Shown: one piece after another, positions 30,427 through 39,098 of the stretch
Layout of the letters: each line of letters opens with the position of its first letter
Numbering within the stretch: position 1 is the stretch's first letter
Assembly (NCBI RefSeq): GCF_002009175.1
Contig: NZ_CP018047.1
Location: 6,935,001 to 6,999,000 of the forward strand
Length of the DNA stretch: 64,000 bases
Reading direction: 5' to 3'
From: Streptomyces niveus
GTDB lineage: Bacteria; Actinomycetota; Actinomycetes; Streptomycetales; Streptomycetaceae
Notes under the pieces: generated by a model
Told to the model about the DNA's origin: nothing
Database searches by the model: none
Seen by the model: the letters and a program-made list of their open reading frames with translations, nothing else
Position numbers and translations under genes: made by a program

Positions 30427-31362
30427 ATGTTGAACCTGGAGAGACTGCGGATCCTCGACGCGCTCGCCCGGCACGGCTCCGTGAGCGGAGCGGCCGACGG
30501 CCTCCATGTGACCACATCGGCCGTCTCGCAGCAGATGGCCAAGCTGGAGCGCGAGGTCGGCCAGCAACTGCTCACCAAACACGGGCGAGGCGTCCGGCTC
30601 ACCGACGCGGGACGCCTCCTCGCCGACCACGCCGCGCGGATCATCTCCCAGGTGGAACTCGCCCAGTCGGACATCGAGGCACGGCGCGGCCAGGTGGTCG
30701 GCGAGGTGCGGCTGTCGGCGTTCCCCACGGCGGCCCGCGGTCTGTTCCCCGTCGCGCTCGCCTCGCTGCGCAAGGCGCATCCCGATCTGCGGGTGCGCTC
30801 CCTGGAGTTGGAGCCGGACGGCGCGATCCGCCAGGTCCTGCGGGGCGACCTCGACCTCGCAGTCGTACTGGACTGGAACAACAAACGGCTGCCGGTGCCC
30901 GGCGGGCTGGCGACGGCGTCCCTGCTGGAGGACGCGGCAGATGTGGCGATGCCGGCCGATCACCCGCTCGCGGAGCGGCGGGACGTGGATCTGGAGGAGT
31001 TCGCCCACGACTCGTGGGTGTCCTGGCCGACGGGCGAGTTCTGCCACGAGTGGCTGGTGTTCACGCTGCGCTCGAAGGGGATCGAGCCGCGGATCGAGCA
31101 CATGGCCGGCGAACAGCACACCCAACTGGAGCTGGTCGGCGGCGGGTTGGGGGTCTGCGTCGCGCCCCGGATGGGACGTGGGCGACTGCCCGAGGGCGTC
31201 GTGGCCGTGCCCGTACGGCAGAAGATGTTCCGGCACGTGTACGCGGTGTGGCGCGCCGACGCCGACCGCCGCCCGTCGATCAGGGCGGCGGTCGAGGCGC
31301 TGGAGGAGGCGGCGGGGGTGGTGAAAGCGGCGGGGGTGGCGAAAGCGGTGGACGCGGCGTAG
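30427..31362 (+). CDS. LysR family transcriptional regulator
   Basis: The 311-residue regulator has an N-terminal LysR helix-turn-helix (LERLRILDALARHGSVSGAADGL pattern, then SAVSQQMAKLEREVGQQL) and a C-terminal effector-binding domain from about residue 90. It ends with a short Ala/Lys-rich repeat tail (AAGVVKAAGVAKAVDAA). ATG 30427 matches the family start; longer in-frame versions run back into the divergent exporter. It is divergent from an EamA exporter, the common arrangement in which the regulator controls the exporter. The effector is unknown. Confidence 0.92.
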   Translation: MLNLERLRILDALARHGSVSGAADGLHVTTSAVSQQMAKLEREVGQQLLTKHGRGVRLTDAGRLLADHAARIISQVELAQSDIEARRGQVVGEVRLSAFPTAARGLFPVALASLRKAHPDLRVRSLELEPDGAIRQVLRGDLDLAVVLDWNNKRLPVPGGLATASLLEDAADVAMPADHPLAERRDVDLEEFAHDSWVSWPTGEFCHEWLVFTLRSKGIEPRIEHMAGEQHTQLELVGGGLGVCVAPRMGRGRLPEGVVAVPVRQKMFRHVYAVWRADADRRPSIRAAVEALEEAAGVVKAAGVAKAVDAA

Positions 31363-31411
31363 TACCGGCGAGCCCGGCCGGTGATCGAGGCCGGTTATCC
31401 GGACCGCTGAT

Positions 31412-31882
31412 TCAGGCGAGTTTGATCTCGTCGCCATCCACGGTGATCGACGCGGCTCCCAGCGGCTTGGTGGCGGGGCCCTTCTTCACGCTGCCGTCCG
31501 AGGCGTCGAACTGGCTGCCGTGGCAGGGGCAGGTGATGGTGCCGTTCGCGATGCTGCCCACCGCGCACCCCGAGTGCGTGCACTCCGAGGAGAAGGCCTT
31601 GAACTGACCGGCCGACGGCTGGGTGACCACCACTCCCTCGGCCTCGAAGACCTTGCCGCCGCCCTCCGGGATGTCGGCGGTCCTGGCGAGCACCGCGCCC
31701 TGCCCGCTGCCGCCGTTCGCGCCGTCGTCCGCCGGAGCCTGCCCGACGGAGTCCGATGAGTCGTCCGACCCGCAGGCGACGAGCGCCGCGCCCAGGCCGA
31801 CCGCGCCCGCCGCCGCCACGACCGTACGGCGCGCCACTGTCCGGCCCGTGGCCGTCGGTGCGGTGTCCTGCGTTCCCGTCAT
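31412..31882 (-). CDS. Rieske [2Fe-2S] protein, Tat-exported lipoprotein
   Basis: The 156-residue protein has a twin-arginine signal (RRTVVAAAGAVGLGAALVAC) with a lipobox LVAC that would anchor it to the outer face of the membrane after folded export. A Ser/Gly-rich linker follows, then a Rieske domain with both cluster motifs, CTHSGC and CPCHGSQF. It is much shorter than QcrA, so it is a small electron carrier rather than the bc1 subunit. ATG 31882 follows GGGAGCAGAC. It stands alone between convergent and same-strand neighbours, so the redox partner is unknown. Confidence 0.92.
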   Translation of the reverse strand: MTGTQDTAPTATGRTVARRTVVAAAGAVGLGAALVACGSDDSSDSVGQAPADDGANGGSGQGAVLARTADIPEGGGKVFEAEGVVVTQPSAGQFKAFSSECTHSGCAVGSIANGTITCPCHGSQFDASDGSVKKGPATKPLGAASITVDGDEIKLA

Positions 31883-32035
31883 GTCTGCTCCCTGTCCGTG
31901 GCCGGCTCCGGCGGCCGGTTCCTCAGGGGGTACGCACCGCCGGATCGCGGTGTTCAAACCCCCCAAGACTTTCTCAAAGTTTCAAGGACTCATCGGGGAG
32001 ATCGACGTCCGGAACAGGCCGTTTCCTCGCCACGA

Positions 32036-33103
32036 TCAGCCATCGGGGCGGTCGAGACCCGTGATCCCGGCGACGACCGGCAGATGGTCGCTGCCGGTCG
32101 CGGGCAGTGTGCGGATGTGGGCGACCGTCGCCGAGCGGGCCATGACCTGGTCGATCCGCGCCAGCGGGAAGGCGGTGGGGAAGCTGAGGGCGAAGCCCCG
32201 TTCCGCCACGTTCATCCGTGACGTGAGCGGTGCCAGCCCCCGGTCGTCGACCGTGCCGTTGAGGTCGCCCAGCAGGATCACCGTCTCCGTCGGCTCGGCG
32301 GCGACGGCCTCGCCCAGCAGCCCGGCGCTCTCGTCGCGCGAGGCCGACGCGAGGCCGGTCGCCCGGAAGCGGATCGACGGCAGATGGGCGACGTACGCCG
32401 CGATCTCGCCGTGCGGGGTGGCCACCACGGTCCGCAGCCCGCGGTTCCAGCCCTCCTCGATGCCCCGGGGCCTGATGTCCAGCAGCCGGGTGCCGCTCAG
32501 CGGGTGCTTCGACCAGAGCCCGACCGTGCCCCGCACCGCGTGGTGCGGGTAGTCGGCCGCGAGGGTCTTCTCGTAGACCGCCAGCGCCGGGGGCATCAGC
32601 TCCTCCAGCGCTATGAGATCGGGCCCGGCGTCGGCCAGCGCGCGGGCCGTGCCCGCCGGGTCGGCGTTCTCGTCGCTGACGTTGTGCTGCACCACCACCA
32701 GGTCGTACGTGTCGGCCGCCGCACCCGGCAGGAACAGCCCGCCGAAGAGATACGTCCAGGCCGCCACCGGCAGCAGCAGCGCCACCAGCGCCAGGGCCGA
32801 ACGGCGCAGCAGCGCCAGGCCGAGCAGCGGCACGGCCGCCAGACCGAGCCACGGCAGGAACACCTCCAGCGAACTGCCCAGATTCCCAACGGAGTTGGGC
32901 ACGGCGCGGTGGAACGCCAGCAGCGCGGCCGTCAGCGCCGCGAGCGCGGCGAGCACCCGGCCACGCGTCCAGGGCGACCGGGTCCTGTCGTTCCCCCGCG
33001 CGTCCTGCGGGTCGTCCTCCCGCGGAGTACGCCGACCCGTCCACCGCAGTGCCGTCCTCACCGTCGACGGCACGACTCCGCGCGCCCGCGCCTGCTCCAC
33101 CAT
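32036..33103 (-). CDS. Endonuclease/exonuclease/phosphatase (EEP) family membrane protein
   Basis: The 355-residue protein has about three N-terminal membrane segments (residues 48-125) and an extracytoplasmic EEP domain. The domain carries the motifs VVVQHNVS near 138, LIALEEL near 164, GDLNGTVDD near 283 and SDHLPVVAGI near 340. This is a complete metal-dependent hydrolase active site. Surface-exposed members act as phosphodiesterases or vancomycin-resistance-associated VanX-neighbouring proteins; no specific substrate is evident here. The start is an ATG. It is on the same strand as the Rieske gene, 154 bases upstream. Confidence 0.85.
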   Translation of the reverse strand: MVEQARARGVVPSTVRTALRWTGRRTPREDDPQDARGNDRTRSPWTRGRVLAALAALTAALLAFHRAVPNSVGNLGSSLEVFLPWLGLAAVPLLGLALLRRSALALVALLLPVAAWTYLFGGLFLPGAAADTYDLVVVQHNVSDENADPAGTARALADAGPDLIALEELMPPALAVYEKTLAADYPHHAVRGTVGLWSKHPLSGTRLLDIRPRGIEEGWNRGLRTVVATPHGEIAAYVAHLPSIRFRATGLASASRDESAGLLGEAVAAEPTETVILLGDLNGTVDDRGLAPLTSRMNVAERGFALSFPTAFPLARIDQVMARSATVAHIRTLPATGSDHLPVVAGITGLDRPDG

Positions 33104-33163
33104 GGCTTCCCATCCGCTTGATCTTGTCCATCAAGACGAACCACCAGGTGGAACAGTTGCCGT

Positions 33164-34366
33164 CTACGCGCTCGTGTCCGCCGCGTCACCGTCCGGCGCG
33201 GAGACCACGGGAGCCGGGGGAGTCCAGCGGCGGGTGCGCGGGACGGCGGAGGAGAGACCGTACTCCTTCCTCAGCTGCTCCGGGATCGCGTAGTGCATGA
33301 CCCGGCCGCGGGTGAGGGAGGAGAGCTCGAACACGGTGGTCAGGTGGCCGAGGCGGTCCAGGGCCCAGGCTCCGAGGGGGGAGCGGTCCTCGACGGTCTC
33401 CAGCACGTTCAGGAGCACCGGGACCGCCTTGACGAGCGTGTCCCACCGGGTGCGGGGCACCTCCAGCCAGTCGGCGCAGGTGTCACCGATCAGATGGCGG
33501 ACGAGAGCGGAGACGACGGGGTCGAGGAGGGTGCCGGGCACCACCTCCTCGTACAGGTCGATCAGTTGGCGGGTGAGATGGACGCCCTCCTCGCTGGGGC
33601 CCATATGGCGGGTCATGTACAGGTCGGAGAAGCGGCGCGCCGCCGCGAGATCGGCCGGCACATGGTCCTGGTCGACGCCGAGCATGGCGCCCACCACACG
33701 CCACGCGTAGTAGTAGGACTCCGCGCCCTCCGTACTCATATGGATGCCGAGGCGGTGCAGGGCGTCCAGGACCTGGATCGAGAACATCATCTGCCCGCCG
33801 ATCATGTCCTCCTGGCAGATCGGGATCCCCAGACCCGCCACGTCCCAGCGTCCCTCCCGCCCGAGGTGATAGCGGATCGACGCGTGCAGCAGCCGGACCT
33901 TCTGGGCGGCGGGGATGAACCGGCTGCCCGCCTCGAAGGCGTTCGGCTGCATCAGATGCACGGTGAACTGACCGGTCTCCGCCATCCGCTTGGACGGGAA
34001 GTTGAGCGAATGGCTCGCCGACAGCAGCTTCGCCACATGGGGCACGAGGAAGCAGGCGGGCATGGAGGCGAAGGACAGCGCGGTGGAGATGTGCACGTTG
34101 TTGTCGATGAAGAACAGCCGCGCCCTCTCCATCTCGTCCCAGTCCACCCACGCCGGAGGGGCGGCGGTCCGGTGCAGATACTCACGGGCGACCTCCGGCA
34201 GACCGTCCGGCAGTGGCTGCCCGGCCGTGGAGACGTACCGCATGAGGGAGTTGTACGTGCCCACCTCACCGCGCTCGAAGAGGGTCGCGACGGTGGCGTC
34301 CGCCAGTTCGTCGCCGGAGCGGCGCAGGGCGTCGAGGGACTGTTCGGTGTGTTCGGCGCGGGTCAC
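33164..34366 (-). CDS. Oxygenase MpaB family protein (DUF2236, Lcp-related)
   Basis: The 400-residue protein fits DUF2236, the family of rubber oxygenase Lcp and mycophenolic-acid MpaB. The signature VRLLHASIRYHLGREG near residue 160 contains the histidine expected to bind heme b. Family members oxidatively cleave isoprenoid or other double bonds. GTG 34366 is preferred because GAAAGG lies just upstream; an in-frame GTG at 34420 lies within a tandem repeat and has no ribosome site. A polyprenyl diphosphate synthase gene is directly upstream, which hints at a prenyl substrate. Confidence 0.8.
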   Translation of the reverse strand: MTRAEHTEQSLDALRRSGDELADATVATLFERGEVGTYNSLMRYVSTAGQPLPDGLPEVAREYLHRTAAPPAWVDWDEMERARLFFIDNNVHISTALSFASMPACFLVPHVAKLLSASHSLNFPSKRMAETGQFTVHLMQPNAFEAGSRFIPAAQKVRLLHASIRYHLGREGRWDVAGLGIPICQEDMIGGQMMFSIQVLDALHRLGIHMSTEGAESYYYAWRVVGAMLGVDQDHVPADLAAARRFSDLYMTRHMGPSEEGVHLTRQLIDLYEEVVPGTLLDPVVSALVRHLIGDTCADWLEVPRTRWDTLVKAVPVLLNVLETVEDRSPLGAWALDRLGHLTTVFELSSLTRGRVMHYAIPEQLRKEYGLSSAVPRTRRWTPPAPVVSAPDGDAADTSA

Positions 34367-34411
34367 GGACGGACCTTTCGAGAGAGGGGGCTCCGGAAGC
34401 GGCGTCGGGAC

Positions 34412-34475
34412 GGTGGCCACGTGGAACGGCCGTCACGCGGAACGGCCGTCACGTGGAACGGTGGTCACGTCGGAC
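34412..34475. repeat. Four tandem 16-bp repeats
   Basis: Four head-to-tail copies of a 16-base unit (consensus GGCCGTCACGTGGAAC) lie between the polyprenyl synthase and MpaB genes, with a partial fifth copy running into the synthase stop. Copies differ at one to four positions. The CACGTG core is itself palindromic, so each unit could be a protein-binding site. Confidence 0.8.
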
Positions 34476-34480
34476 GGCGG

Positions 34481-35533
34481 TCAGTCCGGCCGGTTGGTGG
34501 CGGCAGTGGCGAGCCGGGTCAGGGAGCGGTGCGCGAGGGCGGGAAGACCGGCGCCGTCCAGCGCGCGTACGGCGACCTCCACCCGGTCGCCGATCATGTC
34601 CTCGACGCGGTCGCGCGCCCCGGTGCGCTCCACGACGGCCCGCACGCGCCGCAGTTGAGGGGCGGTGAGAGTGCGGCGTCCGAGGAGAGTCGTCAACTCG
34701 GCGTGTTCGGCGGGAGTGGCCGCCTGCCGGGTGAGTGCGATGAGCGCGGTGGGCCGGGCGGCGGAGATGTCGTCGGTGTTCGACTTGCCGGTGGTCGCGG
34801 GGTCGCCGAACAGGCCGATCAGGTCGTCCCTCAGTTGGAACGCCTCGCCCAGCGGGAGGCCGTAGCCGGTGAACACCTCGCGCAGGACGGGATCGGCGCC
34901 GCCGAGCCCGGCACCGATGTGCAGCGGATGCTCGACGGTGTACTTGGCCGTCTTGTAGCGGATCACCTTCAGCGATCGCCGCACATCGGCCTCGCCGCCG
35001 GTGTGCAGGATCTCCAGGGCCTCGCCGGCGATCAACTCCCGTGCCAGCACGGCCCACAGGCCGCGGGCCCGCCCCAGATACGCCCCGGGCAGCCCGCAGC
35101 CGGTGAACATCTGGCCGGCCCACGACATCAGCAGGTCGCCGGCCAGCATCGCCATCGACCGCGCCCGTGTCTTGCGGCGTGATCCGGCCGCGAACGCCCC
35201 GCGCAGCGCGACATGGGCGGTCGGCACGCCGTGCCGCAGAGCGCTGTCGTCGATGATGTCGTCGTGCACCACCGCGGCGGCGTGGACCAGCTCCATGCTC
35301 GCCGCCGCCCGTACCATCGCGTCGCTGTCGGGCTGTCCTGCGGCACGCCAGCCCCAGTAGCAGAAGGCCGACCGCAGCCGTTTCCCGCGGGCCGTCACCG
35401 CCGTCAGTACGTCCACCAGGGGCGCCAGTCCGTCGTCCAGCGTGAGCAGCGCCTCGGCCTCGGCGCCCACGAACCGTTCCAGTTCCCGGTCCACGCGGGA
35501 CTTCAACTCACGGTGCCCGTAAGGCTCAGACAC
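34481..35533 (-). CDS. Polyprenyl diphosphate synthase
   Basis: The 350-residue enzyme condenses isopentenyl diphosphate with an allylic diphosphate. Both Asp-rich motifs are present: the first as VVHDDIIDDSALRHG near residue 88 and the second as QLRDDLIGLFGD near 230. Five residues before the first motif the bulky residue is Met-Glu-Leu-Val-His, compatible with a C20 or longer product, though chain length cannot be fixed. GTG 35533 overlaps the stop of the upstream small gene by 8 bases. It probably forms a unit with that gene and the downstream MpaB-type oxygenase. Confidence 0.9.
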   Translation of the reverse strand: MSEPYGHRELKSRVDRELERFVGAEAEALLTLDDGLAPLVDVLTAVTARGKRLRSAFCYWGWRAAGQPDSDAMVRAAASMELVHAAAVVHDDIIDDSALRHGVPTAHVALRGAFAAGSRRKTRARSMAMLAGDLLMSWAGQMFTGCGLPGAYLGRARGLWAVLARELIAGEALEILHTGGEADVRRSLKVIRYKTAKYTVEHPLHIGAGLGGADPVLREVFTGYGLPLGEAFQLRDDLIGLFGDPATTGKSNTDDISAARPTALIALTRQAATPAEHAELTTLLGRRTLTAPQLRRVRAVVERTGARDRVEDMIGDRVEVAVRALDGAGLPALAHRSLTRLATAATNRPD

Positions 35534-35903
35534 CTGGGCCGCCGCCGGCGCCGCGGCGTCGCGCCCGGAAGTGCGCGTGGCGCGAGAGGACTTCCATGTG
35601 CGCCTCGCTCCCCGCGCCCGAGCCGTGCGCGCCCAGGCTGTCGAGGGTCAGGCTGTCGATGGCCAGTCGGCCGCGCGCCTGGAGGTCCTGCCGGCCCTCC
35701 GCCGCCAGGGCGCCGATGTCCGAGCGCCCCAGCAGACCGCCCGCCGCCTTCAGCGCCGACCCGCACGTACTCAGCGCCAGATCGGCCAGGCCGGCGAGCA
35801 GGAGCACCGGACCGCCTCCGCCGTCACCACCCCGGCTGTCGCCACCCCCGCCGTCATCGTCCCGGCTGTCGCCGTTGCGATGGATGTCCCGTGGCACGCG
35901 CAC
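35526..35903 (-). CDS. Hypothetical protein coupled to polyprenyl synthase
   Basis: A 125-residue protein I do not recognise. A Gly/Asp-rich N-terminus is followed by one hydrophobic segment near residues 32-50 (VLLLAGLADLALSTCG) and a helical part with DLQARGRLAIDSLTLDSLGAHG. Its stop overlaps the synthase start by 8 bases, which implies translational coupling and supports it being real. GTG 35903 is the longest plausible start. A membrane-associated accessory role for the synthase is a guess only. Confidence 0.5.
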   Translation of the reverse strand: MRVPRDIHRNGDSRDDDGGGGDSRGGDGGGGPVLLLAGLADLALSTCGSALKAAGGLLGRSDIGALAAEGRQDLQARGRLAIDSLTLDSLGAHGSGAGSEAHMEVLSRHAHFRARRRGAGGGPGV

Positions 35904-36028
35904 CGTCCCCGCCCTCCGCCCCTGGCCGGCACGTCCGTGCCCGCCCCCTGCCGGCAGAGTGCCCGGTGGCCGGCGCCGATGATCCTCGGCAACCCCATCA
36001 AGTGATCACTCGTTCAGGTGTGCGGCGT

Positions 36029-36060
36029 CCGGTCCGCGACCGGTGACGGCCGCGGACCGG
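36029..36060 (-). terminator. Terminator at the end of the sugar operon
   Basis: A perfect 10-bp stem, CCGGTCCGCG with CGCGGACCGG and a 12-base loop, lies immediately after the solute-binding protein stop on the minus strand. Confidence 0.65.
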
Positions 36061-36063
36061 GTG

Positions 36064-37401
36064 TCACTTCTCGGTCTGTTCCTTCCACTCCGCCTGGGCG
36101 TCGTTCAGCTCCTTGGCCACCTTGTCGGCGAACTCCTTGGCGGTCATGTCGCCGAGGAGGACCTTCTGGAAGTTCGGCTCGTTGCCGGACTTGCTGATCG
36201 TGTTCCAGTCGGGCAGGTAGTACGGAAGGTTGACGATCTTCGTCGAACCGTCGCTGAGCGCCTTCATCGCCGCGGCCGTCGGCTCCGCCTTCTGGATCCA
36301 GGCATCGGACGCCGCGTCGATGTTCGCCGGTATGGAGCCCGCCGACTCGTTCCACGCGCTGTTCGACTTGTGGGAGGCGGCGAACTCGATGAACTTCCAG
36401 GCCGCCGCCTTGTTCTTGCTGTTCTTGAACAGCCCGAGTCCGTCGACCGGGTTGGAGACCTGCACACGCTCGCCGTTCTCCTGCGCCGGATACGGCAGGC
36501 CCTTGAACTTCTCCTCGCCCAGCGACTTCACATGGTCCTGGTACGACGCGAGATTGTGGGTCAGCATGCCGATGGTGCCGTTGTCGTACTGGGCGACCAT
36601 CTTGATGAAGTCGTTGTTGACGTCGGCGGACGGCGTCACCTTCTTGTAGAGGGCGACGTACTTCTCCAGCGCGGCAACGTTCTTGGGATCGTTGACCGTC
36701 GTCTTGTCGCCTTCCCAGAAGGACGTGATGCCGGACTGCCCGTACATCGCGTCCATCGCCGGGGCGATCGATCCCGCGCCGCCGCGGATCGTGTAACCGA
36801 ACTTGTCCGTCCCGGGCTCGGTGAGCTTCTCGGCGGCGTCGTAGAACGCCGGCCAGGTGGTCGGCGCCTCAAGACCCGCCCGCGAGAACAGATCCGTCCG
36901 GTACCAGAGGGTGCCGTTGTTGGTGGAGCTGGGCACCGAGTACATGGCGTCCCCGCGACCGCCCGCCGCCTTTACGCTCTCCACCATCGACGGGACGAGC
37001 TTGCCCTTGAGCGGACCGGCGTCGATACGGTCGCCGACCGGCTCCAGGACGTCCCGGATCACGAGGTTGGAGAGGTACGCGGTGCCGACACCGCCGACGT
37101 CCGGCAGCCCGCCGCCGTCGATCGCCGTGTCGTACTTCTGCTGGACCTGGTCGATGGGCAGACCGACGTACTTGACCTTGATGTCCTTGTTCTGCTTCTC
37201 GAAGTCCTTGATGATCTGCGCCCAGATGTCCCGGCGCTCACCCGTGTTGTTGTCCCACAGGGTGATCTCACCCTTGCCGGACCCCTCGCTGCCGCTCCCG
37301 CCGCTGCCGTCGTCGCCACACGCGGTGGCTGTCAGGGCGAGTACCGTCGCCAGGGAGACGGCCGCGGCCGTCCGCCCTCTGTCTGTCTTCGAGACTGTCA
37401 T
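36064..37401 (-). CDS. ABC sugar transporter solute-binding lipoprotein
   Basis: The 445-residue lipoprotein has a signal peptide ending in the lipobox LTATAC. A family 1 extracellular solute-binding domain starts with GEITLWDNNTGERRDIW and contains ASYQDHVKS and VSNPVDGLGLF blocks. It captures an oligosaccharide outside the cell for the two permeases encoded upstream. The ATG at 37401 follows AGAAGAG weakly. It is the last gene of the operon, 98 bases after the glycosidase gene, with degenerate 11-bp repeats in its leader. No ATPase gene is present, as is usual for streptomycete sugar importers that share MsiK. Confidence 0.92.
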   Translation of the reverse strand: MTVSKTDRGRTAAAVSLATVLALTATACGDDGSGGSGSEGSGKGEITLWDNNTGERRDIWAQIIKDFEKQNKDIKVKYVGLPIDQVQQKYDTAIDGGGLPDVGGVGTAYLSNLVIRDVLEPVGDRIDAGPLKGKLVPSMVESVKAAGGRGDAMYSVPSSTNNGTLWYRTDLFSRAGLEAPTTWPAFYDAAEKLTEPGTDKFGYTIRGGAGSIAPAMDAMYGQSGITSFWEGDKTTVNDPKNVAALEKYVALYKKVTPSADVNNDFIKMVAQYDNGTIGMLTHNLASYQDHVKSLGEEKFKGLPYPAQENGERVQVSNPVDGLGLFKNSKNKAAAWKFIEFAASHKSNSAWNESAGSIPANIDAASDAWIQKAEPTAAAMKALSDGSTKIVNLPYYLPDWNTISKSGNEPNFQKVLLGDMTAKEFADKVAKELNDAQAEWKEQTEK

Positions 37402-37418
37402 GATCGGCTCTTCTCTCT

Positions 37419-37470
37419 GAGGTCTCTTCCGAGGTCTAACGGGGTCTTTCGGAGGTCTTGCTGGGGTGCT
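37419..37470. repeat. Degenerate 11-bp repeats in the solute-binding protein leader
   Basis: GAGGTCT or a close variant recurs at 37419, 37431, 37441, 37452 and roughly 37463, a spacing of 10 to 12 bases. The block lies between the glycosidase stop and the solute-binding protein start, so it may be a binding site or an RNA feature. Confidence 0.5.
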
Positions 37471-37499
37471 TCCGGGATCGTGCTTCCCGGGTGTGCGGA

Positions 37500-39098
37500 T
37501 CAGGCGGTGATACGGAAGTCGTCGAAGGCGGCCGTCCCGGCGAAGCCCTCGTCGACCTGTGTCGCCGGGATCGGCGCGGATGCGGGTGCCGAGGCGAACA
37601 GTCCCAGGAGCGCGCCGACCCACCGCCAGGGCGTGGCGGTGAAGACCGGCCCCGAGGCGCGGAAGACGTCCGATGAGCCTTCCGCCGGCCGTGTGGCGGC
37701 GGAGAACCGGCAGCGTCCGCCCGTGCTCACCTCCACGCGCAGCACGGCGCGCGCGCCGGGCGCGGCGAGCGGACGCGCGGCGTCCCGTTCATGGGTGGCA
37801 CCGGTCTCGGCGAAGCGGTGCACCAGGTGGGCCCCGCCGTCCGTGCCGCGTTCCAGACCGATCCAGGAGAAGGCGTCGCCGAGCACCGCGAGTCCCGCCC
37901 TGGCACCCGGCTCCTCGCTCTCCAGGGCCAGTTCGACCGTGACGGTGAAGCTCTCCGCGGGCATCCGCTGCACCAGAACGTGCGGCAGCCCGCGCAGATC
38001 GTGGGCCGTCTCCGTACGACGGCATGTCAGCCGCAGCCCGTCGCCCGGGTGTCGCACCGTCCAGCCGGGATCGGAGCCCGCCCACCGTGACGGCGGGTTG
38101 GCCGCCCACTGCCACTGGAGCCCGAACCGGCCGCCCGGGAACACGTCGTCCGTGGCGGGCGCCTGCACCGGCCCCCTCGGCGCGACGGGTTTGCGGTGTA
38201 CGCGTACGGGCTCGCCATCCGCGCCGATGACCGGCCAGCCGTCGTCGCCCCAGCGCAGCGGCTGGAGGTGCACCACCCGTCCGTACGCGCCCCGATCCTG
38301 GAAGTGCAGGAACCAGTCCTCGCCGGGCGCGTTCCCGGGGACCCACGCGCCCTGGTGCGGCCCGTTGATCTCCGTACGCCCCTGGGCCAGTACGGTCCGC
38401 TCCTCGTACGGACCGAAGAACTCCCGTGACCGGAAGGCGCCTTGCCAGCCGGTCGGCACACCGCCGGCCGGGGCGAGGATCCAGTACCAGCCGTCGCGCT
38501 GGTACAGCTTCGGCCCCTCCAGCGTGAACCAGCCGGGCAGCGAGTCCCCGTCCACGACGGTCTTCCCGTCATCGAGGAGCCGGCGCCCGTCCGGGCTCAT
38601 CCGGTGCCCCGTCAGCCGGTTCTTGACGCCCGAGCGCGATTTGGCCCAGGCGTGCACCAGATACGCCTCACCGGTCCGCTCGTCCCACAGCGGACAGGCG
38701 TCGATCAGCCCCTTGCCGGCCTTGAGGAGGAACGGCTCGCTCCACGGGCCGGTGATCTCCGGGGCGCTGATCTGCTGGATCCCGTGGTCCGGGTCGCCCC
38801 AGAAGATCCAGAACCGACCCGCGTGATGCCGGAGCGAGGGTGCCCACACCCCGCCGTCCTGGCGGGGCGAGGCGAACTCGGCGGCCGGTTCGAGCCGGTC
38901 CAGGGCGTGTCCGACGAGCGACCAGTTGACCAGGTCGCGGGAGTGCAGCAGCGGCAGTCCCGGCGCCCGGCCGAAGCTGGACGCGGTCAGGTAGTAGTCG
39001 CCGCCGACACGGATCACGTCGGGGTCGGACCAGTCCGCGTTCAGCACCGGGTTGCGGTACGTCCCGTCGCCGAGGTCGGCGCGCCACGGCAGGCTCAT
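37500..39098 (-). CDS. Glycoside hydrolase family 43 protein, cytoplasmic
   Basis: The 532-residue enzyme has a five-bladed propeller from about residue 14 to 320. The three GH43 carboxylates sit in SDPDVIRVGGDYY (base), LIDACPLWDE (pKa modulator) and FTLEGPKLYQRDGWYW (acid). A C-terminal jelly-roll of the beta-xylosidase type covers about 340-530. There is no signal peptide, so it acts on imported xylo- or arabino-oligosaccharides in the cytoplasm, as beta-xylosidase or alpha-L-arabinofuranosidase. Its ATG overlaps the stop of the upstream fusion gene (ATGA). Confidence 0.92.
   Translation of the reverse strand: MSLPWRADLGDGTYRNPVLNADWSDPDVIRVGGDYYLTASSFGRAPGLPLLHSRDLVNWSLVGHALDRLEPAAEFASPRQDGGVWAPSLRHHAGRFWIFWGDPDHGIQQISAPEITGPWSEPFLLKAGKGLIDACPLWDERTGEAYLVHAWAKSRSGVKNRLTGHRMSPDGRRLLDDGKTVVDGDSLPGWFTLEGPKLYQRDGWYWILAPAGGVPTGWQGAFRSREFFGPYEERTVLAQGRTEINGPHQGAWVPGNAPGEDWFLHFQDRGAYGRVVHLQPLRWGDDGWPVIGADGEPVRVHRKPVAPRGPVQAPATDDVFPGGRFGLQWQWAANPPSRWAGSDPGWTVRHPGDGLRLTCRRTETAHDLRGLPHVLVQRMPAESFTVTVELALESEEPGARAGLAVLGDAFSWIGLERGTDGGAHLVHRFAETGATHERDAARPLAAPGARAVLRVEVSTGGRCRFSAATRPAEGSSDVFRASGPVFTATPWRWVGALLGLFASAPASAPIPATQVDEGFAGTAAFDDFRITA

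Noticed and set aside
28588..31437. A 949-codon minus-strand open frame over the mocR, eamA and lysR genes
   Set aside because: It runs across three convincing genes on both strands and has low-complexity Arg/Pro composition.
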